From positions 1-23,310 of the forward strand of contig DNFG01000367.1 in assembly GCA_003487005.1 (NCBI GenBank): a stretch of 23,310 nt of DNA, given 5' to 3'. Below the pieces are notes generated by a model. It ran no database searches. It was not told where the DNA came from and saw only the letters and a program-made list of their open reading frames with translations. Origin of the DNA: Bryobacterales bacterium (lineage in GTDB: Bacteria > Acidobacteriota > Terriglobia > Bryobacterales > Bryobacteraceae). The first letter of the stretch is position 1. Each line of letters opens with the position of its first letter. Below, piece by piece: positions 1-7,194 of this stretch. A program made the position numbers and the translations under genes.

Positions 1-1724
1 TCTTCGCGGCTGGCCCGCAAATCGGCGAGATTCTGCTCCAGATGCCGAATCTCGGGTGGAATCTGGCCCCACTCGGGGTATCGTCGTTCGTGAGCGGAAC
101 AGGCGGATTCGCTGGCATTGAGGCGGGTCCGGATGGTCTGAATTCCGCCATCCGGAAGAAGGGCTCGCAGCTGGGCCTTGAGTTCCGCCGCCTCGGCCTC
201 GCGAACGGCAGCCTGTTCGCGGCGCTCGTGCAAGACCTCGAAGTCGGATGTCCGGTAGGCGGCTGTCTGGCTGGCCCACCTGGACTCAAGCTCCTGGAGT
301 TCGAGCCGGAGTTGAGCGGCGGAAGCCGAGGGACCACTCGCGCGCCAGCGGCCGGCGCCGGCGACTTCAACCTCGACGACTGGAGAACCCGACACGCGCA
401 GGGACTCGCCTCGCGCCAGTGATTGCCGTCCGCCCGGTTCGCCGGCGAGCACGTCGAGCATCAATGGTTGTCCGGCGTGAATTTCGAGATGGACGAGGGC
501 CCCTTCGAGACGCGTGCGCGTATTGAGAATGCTGGTCCAGAGCTTCTGGAGAGCCGCCCAATCCACTGCATCCGGGGCAATCAGCGCATCCAGCGAGGAG
601 CGGATGTCATCGAGTCCCTCGTTCACTCGTAGCACCAGATCGAGCAGGCTGCGAAGGCCAGACTGCTCGGCCCGGGTGGCCAGGTAGGCATGGGCATCAC
701 GCAACATGGCCTCACCTCCAGTCACTGCCTTGCTGAGAGCCTCCATCTCCCCGGCAGCGTTGGGGCCGGCGATGGCAAGGAGGCCGTCGCGCTTGATGCG
801 GTTGGCTTCCAGACGCTGGCAGGTCTCGCGCCAACGTCTCTGCACATCCTGGAGCCCCGCCGCTTCGACGCGCAGAAGGCGAATCTGGTTCTGCTCCCGG
901 TCCAGCGCGGCGCTGTACGCGGCGGACTGCTTCAGGTCAGCCGCGACCGCAGCGGCTTCGCGGGTCAACTCCGCAATCCGCCCGGCGAGCGGGCCACGAG
1001 CTGCTTCGATCTCAAGCAACTGCGCGCGGAGGTTCTCCAGGTCGTTCAACCGCTGCCGGGCTTCGGTGATCCGCGTTCGGGCGGCATCATGCTCAGAGCG
1101 GAGGGCAGTGACGGGCGAGTGCCGAGCTTCCCGGCCGGTGGGCGTCCAGTAACGCTTTGCCGTCTCGGCGGCGAGGTCGGCGAGGCGCTCGGCCGCCCCG
1201 CCTTCCATCTGCTGAGTGAGGGAGGACCGGACGGTCTCCACCACGGAGTCGTCCACGGACTGTAACGGGAGCGCCCCTTGCGTGCTCCAGAGAACGGAGG
1301 TCCAGAACAAGTCCTTACCCTTCGCGCCTTTGTCGAAGCCAGGCTTCATGCCGGCGAACTGCCGGAGGCGCTCTTCGGCAGCCGGCCCCTCCGCCTCCTT
1401 GCGCCAGGCGCCCGCACTCCAGCGCTCCAGCAACGCGGCGGCCGGCTGGAGCCAGCGCTTCGACACCCTCCAGCGGGCGCCAGCGGTCTCAAACTCAACG
1501 GTGACTCGCGGCGCCAGCGCCTTGCCCCAGGGAACCAGGGCCTTGACGTCTCCGCCCCCCGATTTATGGCTGACCAAAAACGCCATTTGCAGGGCCTCGG
1601 CCAGCGTTGACTTCCCGCTGCCGTTGGGCGCTTCGACGATGTTCAGGGAATCCGGCTGCAGTCCGATCCGGCAGGTGTCCACGAAGCAGCGGAACGCCTC
1701 GAGTTCCAGCGCGGTGACCCTCAT
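1..1724 (-). CDS. SbcC/Rad50-type SMC-like ATPase (3' part beyond window)
   Basis: The frame is open for 574 codons from ATG 1724 to the window edge, with no stop, so this is the N-terminal part of a longer protein. It has a Walker A P-loop (APNGSGKST, residues 32-40) after an N-terminal beta strand that begins MRVTALELEAF. A Q-loop-like STQG lies at 147-150. A long heptad-like coiled coil rich in E, A, R and L occupies about 205-400, and another begins at about 470. Between them (about 408-468) lies a short-strand, Gly/Val-rich segment rather than a CxxC zinc hook. Walker B and the signature motif should lie beyond the edge. The start overlaps the nuclease stop (ATGA) and has a good SD (GGAGAGG, 7 nt spacing). 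Family knowledge: SbcC/Rad50 ATPases pair with Mre11/SbcD nucleases to process DNA ends. YhaN-like or other SMC-type ATPases are alternatives. Confidence 0.85.
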   Translation of the reverse strand, partial: MRVTALELEAFRCFVDTCRIGLQPDSLNIVEAPNGSGKSTLAEALQMAFLVSHKSGGGDVKALVPWGKALAPRVTVEFETAGARWRVSKRWLQPAAALLERWSAGAWRKEAEGPAAEERLRQFAGMKPGFDKGAKGKDLFWTSVLWSTQGALPLQSVDDSVVETVRSSLTQQMEGGAAERLADLAAETAKRYWTPTGREARHSPVTALRSEHDAARTRITEARQRLNDLENLRAQLLEIEAARGPLAGRIAELTREAAAVAADLKQSAAYSAALDREQNQIRLLRVEAAGLQDVQRRWRETCQRLEANRIKRDGLLAIAGPNAAGEMEALSKAVTGGEAMLRDAHAYLATRAEQSGLRSLLDLVLRVNEGLDDIRSSLDALIAPDAVDWAALQKLWTSILNTRTRLEGALVHLEIHAGQPLMLDVLAGEPGGRQSLARGESLRVSGSPVVEVEVAGAGRWRASGPSASAAQLRLELQELESRWASQTAAYRTSDFEVLHERREQAAVREAEAAELKAQLRALLPDGGIQTIRTRLNASESACSAHERRYPEWGQIPPEIRHLEQNLADLRASRE

Positions 1725-2785
1725 GTGACGGCCTCTCCGGCCAGACGCTGCAGAAGAAGAAGGGCCCGGGCGGCGGACTCGTCGCCGGCTTCGGCCCTCG
1801 TGCGAAGCCGCTCCGCAGCGAGCGCGGGAAAGCCCGCGGGGATGGCAGCCACCTGGCCTGCCGGCCAGAAGGGACCGCGGGTCAGGCGGCCGTGAAAATA
1901 CCCATGTTGCAGCAGCGTGGCGATAGCGGCCAGTTCGCGCTCATCACCGGGAAACAGGGACCCGGACACCTCCAGGTGCAAAAGGACATCCGGGGATGCG
2001 TCCGCTTCGAGTTCTTCACGCAGCCGGGTCGCGTCGCCCTCGTGGACAAACCGGACCGTCCGCTGGCGCCACTCGAGTCGTCCGCTACGATGGCGGCTGA
2101 TGCGGGGCCGGTCAAGCGGTCCCTCGATCTCCACAACGAGCACGAGGCCCGACTCGCGCTGACCGAAAGCGTCGGTTTCCGGTGTTCCGCTGTAAGCCTG
2201 CCGGACTCCAGGCTGTAAATCAGGACTCGACGAATGCCAATCGCCCAGAGCGAGGTAGTCGAGGTCATATCGCAAGGCCGCGTCCACCGGGATGGAGCCG
2301 CCGGAGGTGGCGAGGCCGCCATGGGCGAGTCCCAGCCGGATTCCATCCTCGGGCCTCCGTGGGGGAATCCAGTCCAGTGGTTGATGTCCCTGCCAGCGCG
2401 ATCGAAGCGGGCAGGGATAGAGAGTGCAGCCATTGACTGGGATCGCTTCCGTCCGCAGGAGCAGGGTCACATTCGGCGATTCGCTCCATGAGGGGTGCTC
2501 CCAGGGACCTCCGGGCACATCGGGGTCGTGGTTGCCGGGGATGAGATAGACAGGCGCGGGAAAAGCCTCCAGCAGCGCGGCCGCCTCGCGGATCTCGGCC
2601 GGTGGTGGAGCGTTCGAGTCGAAGACATCCCCGGCGATGACGACGAAGTCCACGGCCTGCTCCCGCGCGATCCCGGCAACGCGCCCAACCGCCGCCCAAC
2701 GCTCTTCTCGAAGCCGAGACGCCGCCTGCGCGGCATGCCGTATATGAAGACCGAGATGCCAGTCGGAGGTATGCAGGAACCGCAT
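1721..2785 (-). CDS. SbcD/Mre11-like metallophosphoesterase exonuclease
   Basis: Calcineurin-like phosphoesterase of the DNA-repair exonuclease type. The metal-binding motifs appear in the family order (numbered from the upstream GTG): HTSDWHLG (8-15), AGDVFDSN (54-61), PGNHD (86-90), AHGG (157-160) and a GDWHS motif (184-188) followed by YSGTPE. The roughly 140-residue C-terminal part fits the DNA-binding cap. At about 354 aa it is close to SbcD (about 400). The start is placed at ATG 2785 because members usually begin M-R-F-x-H-T-S-D-W-H. A GTG at 2794 in the same frame would overlap the WYL stop by 4 nt and is a real alternative. It shares an ATGA overlap with the SbcC-like gene, so the two subunits are almost certainly co-translated. 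Inferred role: Mn-dependent cleavage of DNA ends or hairpins within an SbcCD-like complex. Confidence 0.9.
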   Translation of the reverse strand: MRFLHTSDWHLGLHIRHAAQAASRLREERWAAVGRVAGIAREQAVDFVVIAGDVFDSNAPPPAEIREAAALLEAFPAPVYLIPGNHDPDVPGGPWEHPSWSESPNVTLLLRTEAIPVNGCTLYPCPLRSRWQGHQPLDWIPPRRPEDGIRLGLAHGGLATSGGSIPVDAALRYDLDYLALGDWHSSSPDLQPGVRQAYSGTPETDAFGQRESGLVLVVEIEGPLDRPRISRHRSGRLEWRQRTVRFVHEGDATRLREELEADASPDVLLHLEVSGSLFPGDERELAAIATLLQHGYFHGRLTRGPFWPAGQVAAIPAGFPALAAERLRTRAEAGDESAARALLLLQRLAGEAVT

Positions 2786-2790
2786 CGGGT

Positions 2791-3798
2791 TCACCCAGCG
2801 GTCAGTGCACGGCCGGGACTGCGCCGCAGGGGTCCATACTGTTCCGCCGCGCGGCGAAGCGCCTGAGCGACGGCGTGCCGCAGTTCAGTGGGCGCGACTA
2901 CACGAACACTTGAGCCGTATCGCAGTACATCCATCTGAAGCTCCTGCACCTGCGTGTAAGGCACTTCGAGGCGGACCGCGCCACCCGGCAGCGTGGTGAC
3001 GGTCTGATCGGGATGCCACATCTCTCCGCGCACCCAGCGTGCAGCCTCCGGCGTAAACTCAAGAACCGCCGTGCCACGCCGGGGGCCTGCGAAGATGCCA
3101 TATCCTGCCCCGATGTGCGCTTCCACCGCAGCGGCGTCGACTTCGTCCGCCGGTGCATCGAGGATGCGGACGAGTTCCATCGAATCGACGGCGAAGCTAC
3201 GCAGATCGCCCCGGAGATGGCACCACGCATGCAGGTACCAGTTGGATCGATAGTACAGAAGGCGCTGAGGCGACACCTCACGGAGCCGGCGCTCCGCCTT
3301 CGCCTTGGCGTAGTACCGGATTTCCAGCTTGCGCCGCTCGAGCGTGGCCCTCGCGACGGTGCGGAAATGGGCGGGTTCGACCTTGCGCACCGGGGTGCTC
3401 AGCAGCCGGACACGTTGGCGCAATTCCCTGGCCGCACCCGGCATGGTGTCCAGAAGCTTCCGCAATCGCTGTTCGAGGGGTTTGAGGGGCTCCTGCAGGA
3501 CACCGGACTGCAGTTGGGCGAGCAATTCCTGGAGCAGCAACAGTGAGTGGACCTCTTCGGCGCTGAACCAGAGCCCGGGCAATTCGTAGGGAGCCTGTCC
3601 GGGCTCGTAGACATACCGGTATCCACCGGCGAGGCGGTCAAACGCAAGTGGGGCCTGGAGGCGATCCCGGAGGTAGTCGAGGTCGCGTTTGATGGTGGCA
3701 CGCGAAACCTCAAGCTTTTCCATCAGCCGCTGCAGGGAGGGCGCCCTGCCCTCCGCGAGCAGGCGATGAATTCGGTAAATACGCTCAATTTGACTCAC
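2791..3798 (-). CDS. WYL-domain transcriptional regulator (HTH-WYL-WCX)
   Basis: The 335-residue protein has three parts. An N-terminal winged HTH occupies about 4-60 (VSRATIKRDLDYLRD is the recognition region). A central WYL domain contains W187-Y188-L189 in NWYLHAWC and the downstream LRSF (R200). A C-terminal WCX-like extension covers about 240-320. This is the PafC/DriD/CapW-like architecture. Family knowledge: WYL domains bind nucleic acid or nucleotide ligands. Caulobacter DriD is activated by single-stranded DNA, and other members control defence islands. The start is GTG 3798 with SD AAGG 6 nt upstream. The stop sits at the start of the SbcD-like gene, so the regulator heads the nuclease/ATPase operon. 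It begins only 27 nt past the 3' end of selC. That it regulates its own operon is inferred. Confidence 0.88.
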   Translation of the reverse strand: MSQIERIYRIHRLLAEGRAPSLQRLMEKLEVSRATIKRDLDYLRDRLQAPLAFDRLAGGYRYVYEPGQAPYELPGLWFSAEEVHSLLLLQELLAQLQSGVLQEPLKPLEQRLRKLLDTMPGAARELRQRVRLLSTPVRKVEPAHFRTVARATLERRKLEIRYYAKAKAERRLREVSPQRLLYYRSNWYLHAWCHLRGDLRSFAVDSMELVRILDAPADEVDAAAVEAHIGAGYGIFAGPRRGTAVLEFTPEAARWVRGEMWHPDQTVTTLPGGAVRLEVPYTQVQELQMDVLRYGSSVRVVAPTELRHAVAQALRRAAEQYGPLRRSPGRALTAG

Positions 3799-3825
3799 AA
3801 TACGCCTTGAAAACCAAAGAAGAAG

Positions 3826-3921
3826 TGGCGGAAACTCGTGGGGGTCGAACCCACCGGCGCGCGCTCAGCGGCGCCCACTGGTTTTGAAGACCAGGCCTGG
3901 CACCGGCCAGGAAGAGTTTCC
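3826..3921 (-). tRNA. selC: tRNA-Sec (selenocysteine tRNA, anticodon UCA)
   Basis: On the minus strand a 96-nt tRNA folds with an 8-bp acceptor stem (GGAAACTC with GAGTTTCC), discriminator G and an encoded CCA (3828-3826). It has a 6-bp D stem (CCTGGC/GCCAGG) with a 4-nt loop and a 5-bp anticodon stem (CTGGT/ACCAG) holding loop CTTCAAA, anticodon TCA. It also has a long variable arm and a 5-bp T stem with loop TTCGACC. The 8+5 acceptor/T helix, long D stem and UCA anticodon are diagnostic of bacterial tRNA-Sec and parallel E. coli selC closely. It lies 20 bp downstream of pckA and 27 bp upstream of the WYL gene, all on one strand. It implies that the genome decodes UGA as selenocysteine. selA, selB and selD are not in this window. 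Confidence 0.95.
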
Positions 3922-3941
3922 GCGAACCTGTTTCGATTGTC

Positions 3942-5546
3942 TCATTCACCGCGAGGACCGGCGGAGGCGACTTCCGAGTCCACCTCGCCGAACTTCTTCC
4001 CAAAGTTCTCGCGGAATCGCCTGGCGAGATCCCGGGCCGCTTCATCGTAGGCAACTTTGTCCGCCCACTGGCCGCGGGCATCCAAAACCTCGTTCGGCAC
4101 GCCAGGGCAGAACTCGGGCACCAGCACCTGGAAGACCGGGTGCGGGTTCGTCGGGACATCCGACAACTCCCCCTCGATGGCCGCGGTCACCATGGCACGG
4201 GTATAGGCGAGGTTCATCCTTTGGCCGGTGCCAAAGGCGCCGCCGGTCCATCCGGTATTGATCAGCCACACCCGGGCCTTGTGCCGGCGGAGCTTCTCGC
4301 CCAGCAAGCGGGCATACTCCATCGGATGCCGCGGCAGAAACGGCTCCCCGAAACACGCGCTGAACACGGCTTGCGGCTCTTTTCCGAGCCCACGCTCAGT
4401 ACCTGCAAGTTTGGCGGTGTAGCCGCTGAGGAAGTGATACATCGCCTGTTCAGGCGTCAGCCTGGCGATCGGCGGGAGCACACCGAATGCGTCGGCGGTG
4501 AGAAAAACGACATCGGATGGATGGCCGCCTACCCCAGGAATTTGAGCATTTTCGATAAAATGCACACGATAGGCGGCCCGGGTATTCTCCGTAAACTCAT
4601 CGTCATTAAAGTCAAGGCGGCGCGTCCACGGGTCGATCATCACGTTTTCGAGCACAACCCCGTAGCGGATCGCGTTGTAGATTTGCGGCTCGGCGTCGCG
4701 TGATAGACGGATGCACTTGGCATAGCAGCCGCCCTCGAAGTTGAAAACCCCTTTATCGCTCCAACCGTGTTCGTCGTCGCCAATCAGGCGGCGGTGCCGG
4801 TCGGCGGAGAGGGTCGTCTTGCCGGTGCCGGAAAGCCCGAAGAACAGGGCCACCCTCCCGTGATCGCCCATGTTTGCCGAACAGTGCATGGGCATGACGC
4901 CCTTCTCCGGCAGCAGATGGTTGAGAATCGTGAAGACGCTCTTTTTGAGTTCGCCCGCGTAACTGGTTCCGAGAATCAAGACGAGGCGCCGCGTGAAATC
5001 CACTGCTATGCAGGTTTCGCTGCGTGTTCCGTCATGACTTGGGTCGCACTGGAACTCGGGTGCAAAAACGAGCGTGAACTCCGGCCTGTGCCCTTCCAAC
5101 TCGTGCCGCTGTGGACGGATGAACAACTGTCGTGCAAACAGTCCGTGCCACGCACGTTGCACCACGACCCGGATCGGCAACCGGAAGTCCGGATCCGCCC
5201 CTGCGTACAAGTCCTCCACCATCACGTCCTTGCCCTGCAGGAAGCCGAGGACGCGGTTCCAGATTCCGGCAAACTGCGCCGGATCGAGTGGCTGATTGAC
5301 GGCGCCCCACGCCACCGAGTTCTCCGTCGTCGCATCCCGGACAATGAATTTGTCCTTTGGCGACCTCCCGGTGAACTGCCCGGTCCGCACGACTAGGGCT
5401 CCGCGTCCCGACAGTAGCCCCTCGCCGCTCTGCAGCGCCCTCTCCATCAACTGCGCCGTACCCAGGTTCCACCAGGCATTGGCGACTTGCGTGATCCCCT
5501 GCTGCTCCAGTCCGAAGCGGCTGGGGTTGATTCCCGTTGTGTTCAT
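3942..5546 (-). CDS. pckA: Phosphoenolpyruvate carboxykinase (ATP)
   Basis: Catalyses oxaloacetate + ATP to PEP + CO2 + ADP, the entry step of gluconeogenesis, in the cytosol. Recognised by the substrate loop RTGQFTGRSPKDKF near the N terminus and the PEPCK-specific P-loop GLSGTGKTT (about residue 237). Further motifs are LIGDDEHGW (Mn/Mg-binding aspartates), NFEGGCYAK, and a C-terminal TGWTGGAFGTG region. Length (534 aa) matches the family (about 530-540). The ATP-type motifs exclude the GTP enzyme. Start chosen at ATG 5546 (MNTTGINPS), which resembles family N termini. A TTG at 5573 in frame, preceded by GAGGAG 4 nt away, would add 9 residues. It is transcribed divergently from the exported protein at 5600 and followed by selC on the same strand. 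Confidence 0.96.
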   Translation of the reverse strand: MNTTGINPSRFGLEQQGITQVANAWWNLGTAQLMERALQSGEGLLSGRGALVVRTGQFTGRSPKDKFIVRDATTENSVAWGAVNQPLDPAQFAGIWNRVLGFLQGKDVMVEDLYAGADPDFRLPIRVVVQRAWHGLFARQLFIRPQRHELEGHRPEFTLVFAPEFQCDPSHDGTRSETCIAVDFTRRLVLILGTSYAGELKKSVFTILNHLLPEKGVMPMHCSANMGDHGRVALFFGLSGTGKTTLSADRHRRLIGDDEHGWSDKGVFNFEGGCYAKCIRLSRDAEPQIYNAIRYGVVLENVMIDPWTRRLDFNDDEFTENTRAAYRVHFIENAQIPGVGGHPSDVVFLTADAFGVLPPIARLTPEQAMYHFLSGYTAKLAGTERGLGKEPQAVFSACFGEPFLPRHPMEYARLLGEKLRRHKARVWLINTGWTGGAFGTGQRMNLAYTRAMVTAAIEGELSDVPTNPHPVFQVLVPEFCPGVPNEVLDARGQWADKVAYDEAARDLARRFRENFGKKFGEVDSEVASAGPRGE

Positions 5547-5583
5547 ATTCGCGGCTGCAACCCAAAGGCGCAAATTGCTCCTC

Positions 5584-5589
5584 AGTCTA
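5584..5589 (-). promoter_or_regulatory. Candidate -10 for pckA
   Basis: TAGACT on the minus strand lies 10 nt before the TTG at 5573 and about 37 nt before ATG 5546. No clear -35 TTGACA-like hexamer is seen. If it is used, transcription would start near 5577, giving a leader of about 30 nt for the ATG form or almost none for the TTG form. Confidence 0.35.
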
Positions 5590-5593
5590 TCAT
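5588..5593 (+). promoter_or_regulatory. Candidate -10, leaderless spacing (5600 gene)
   Basis: TATCAT ends 6 nt before ATG 5600, so a start site at +7 would be the first base of the codon. GGAGGT directly abuts the ATG, with no spacing for ribosome binding, so it is unlikely to act as a normal SD. No -35 is evident. The element nearly coincides with the minus-strand pckA candidate on the other strand. Confidence 0.4.
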
Positions 5594-5599
5594 GGAGGT

Positions 5600-6259
5600 A
5601 TGGATAGACCGCGGGCGCACGTCCTTGTCTGGTGGGGACTCATGCTCGCGGTGTGCCTTGAGCCGCGGGACCTGCGCGCCCAGGCCGTCTCCTTTGAATC
5701 CGGCGGCCTCACTTATCAGACCATGACCCAGGACGGTCTGACCATCATGTTCGCGCCACTACCCACCCGCATCCGCGACTACTACGTCCTCCAGATCGCC
5801 GTCCTCAATGGGTCGGAGACCGTCCGCACCATCAAGCCGGAGGACTTCCGCTACCTGGGCGCGGACGGATTCACCCTGCAGGCGACTCCCGCGCGCAACG
5901 TTGTGCAGGAATTCCTGCGCAGGGGCGGCCGCAACGACGTGATCCAACTGGTCAGCACATATGAACTCGGACTTTATGGACTGAGCCGCTTCCAATCCAC
6001 CAGCGGCTATGAAGTCCGTCGCCGCCACGCGATGGCCGAGCAGACGTCCGTCAAACTGAAGGCAGCCGCCACCGCATCCGCCATCGTCCTCGTCCCCTCC
6101 AAGCTAAAGCCAGGCGAGTCCACCGACGGCGCACTCTTTTTCGCTCTGCAGAATCGTGAGTTCGGCCCGGGCCGCCTGATCGCCACCCCTGACAGCACCC
6201 ACTTCGACTTCGAGGTCGGCAGTCTCCGTCACCCGGGCGAATTGATCCGGCGTCCCTGA
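5600..6259 (+). CDS. Exported protein of unknown function
   Basis: A 219-residue product with a signal peptide: basic n-region MDRPRAH, hydrophobic stretch VLVWWGLMLAVCL, and a likely signal-peptidase site near LRAQA. The mature part has alternating strand-like segments (YYVLQIAVLNGS, VRTIKPEDFRYL, ASAIVLVPSKLKPGES, GALFFALQN). This resembles a beta-sandwich carrying a regularly spaced S/G-x-E pattern. No catalytic motif is recognisable, and no lipobox Cys is present. Start set at ATG 5600, which puts the basic n-region first; an upstream ATG at 5537 in the same frame lies inside pckA. Transcribed divergently from pckA across 53 bp. Function unknown; the location is periplasmic or outer-membrane associated by inference. 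Confidence 0.75.
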   Translation: MDRPRAHVLVWWGLMLAVCLEPRDLRAQAVSFESGGLTYQTMTQDGLTIMFAPLPTRIRDYYVLQIAVLNGSETVRTIKPEDFRYLGADGFTLQATPARNVVQEFLRRGGRNDVIQLVSTYELGLYGLSRFQSTSGYEVRRRHAMAEQTSVKLKAAATASAIVLVPSKLKPGESTDGALFFALQNREFGPGRLIATPDSTHFDFEVGSLRHPGELIRRP

Positions 6260-6301
6260 TCACGGCGCGCTCCCGCATTCGCCATCCATCGCCCAATCCG
6301 C

Positions 6302-6307
6302 TAAGAT
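6302..6307 (+). promoter_or_regulatory. Candidate -10 for the PHP-domain gene
   Basis: TAAGAT lies 23 nt before ATG 6331 in the 71-bp gap between two same-strand genes. It predicts a leader of about 16 nt. The gap holds no convincing terminator hairpin, so read-through from the upstream gene is also possible. Confidence 0.3.
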
Positions 6308-6330
6308 AGAGGGTTTTTCGACTCTGTTTC

Positions 6331-7194
6331 ATGATCGATCTGCACACTCACACCACGGCTTCTGACGGGACAGACCCGCCCGGGCGCCTCGTGGAAGCCG
6401 CCTGCGCTGCTGGCCTGTCTGCGATTGCCATCACCGATCACGATACGTTCGCTGGCAGCGATGAAGCCGCCCCTGTTGCTCAGGCTGCCGGACTCCGCTT
6501 TCTGGGTGGTCTCGAACTCAGCACGCGGATCCTTGAGGAGACCGATCCCGCAGCCCGCTGCGCCCACATTCTCGGCTACTTTCCGCAGGGCCCATCGGAG
6601 AGTTTCCGCCTCTGGCTCAACACCCTCCGAGCCCGCCGCCGCGAACGCAACGAGCGCATGGCCGCCAAACTCCAGGCCTTGGGGCTCGAAGTCACCCTCG
6701 CAGAGGCCGAAGCTTACGGCAGGAACATCACCGGACGGCCCCATTTCGCTCGCGTCATGCGTGAGAAGGGCTATGTCCGAACTTGGGAAGAGGCCTTTGA
6801 TCGCTACCTCGGGGAACGTGGCGCCGCTTACGTGGAGCGCGAGGATCCAACAGCCACCGAGGGTATCCGCCGCATTCGTGAAGCCGGCGGCACCGCCTCG
6901 CTCGCCCACACCTACCGGCTGGGGAAGAAGTCTCCAACGGAGGAGGAGACGCTCCTTCGACGGCTTGTCGATGCAGGCCTCGGCGCCATCGAAGTCTGGC
7001 ACTCCGATCACGACGCGGCCCACATCCAGCGCTACCACGACTTCGCCACCCGTTACGGCCTGCTGATGACCGGAGGGAGCGACTACCATGGCGCCAACAA
7101 GCGCGAAATCGCCCTCGGCTGCAGCCGCCAGGGTCCTTTGAACATCCCGCTAAGCGTGTTTGACGACCTCTGCGCGGCCGCCCTCAACAAGTAA
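6331..7194 (+). CDS. PHP-domain phosphoesterase (YciV/RNase AM-like)
   Basis: A 287-residue PHP-family metallophosphoesterase. The metal-binding signature is complete: DLHTHTTASDG at 3-13 (H5, H7, D12), ITDHDT at 34-39, the GLELST glutamate at 62, AHILGYF, SLAHTYR and a C-terminal TGGSDYHG. The insert with the order ITGRPHFARVM and ERGAAYVE is typical of YciV/TrpH-type proteins. These hydrolyse 3',5'-nucleoside bisphosphates and, in E. coli, trim 5' ends of rRNA. The length agrees with that family (about 280-290 aa). The last 45 bp overlap the tail of the ygfZ-like gene on the opposite strand. Likely a cytosolic housekeeping enzyme; the exact substrate is inferred. Confidence 0.9.
   Translation: MIDLHTHTTASDGTDPPGRLVEAACAAGLSAIAITDHDTFAGSDEAAPVAQAAGLRFLGGLELSTRILEETDPAARCAHILGYFPQGPSESFRLWLNTLRARRRERNERMAAKLQALGLEVTLAEAEAYGRNITGRPHFARVMREKGYVRTWEEAFDRYLGERGAAYVEREDPTATEGIRRIREAGGTASLAHTYRLGKKSPTEEETLLRRLVDAGLGAIEVWHSDHDAAHIQRYHDFATRYGLLMTGGSDYHGANKREIALGCSRQGPLNIPLSVFDDLCAAALNK

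Noticed and set aside
1..1724. Several short plus-strand frames at 42-1728
   Set aside because: They lie antisense to the continuous 574-codon SbcC-like frame, which carries the P-loop and coiled coil; none shows a recognisable domain.
3826..3921. Attachment-site repeat of the selC 3' end
   Set aside because: The tRNA 3' sequence (GTTCGACCCCCACGAG region) has no second copy that I can see in the window, and no integrase gene is present.
3785..4159. Open frame on the minus strand crossing the tRNA-Sec gene
   Set aside because: It runs through the structural tRNA and into pckA in another frame; it has no domain and is a high-GC shadow.
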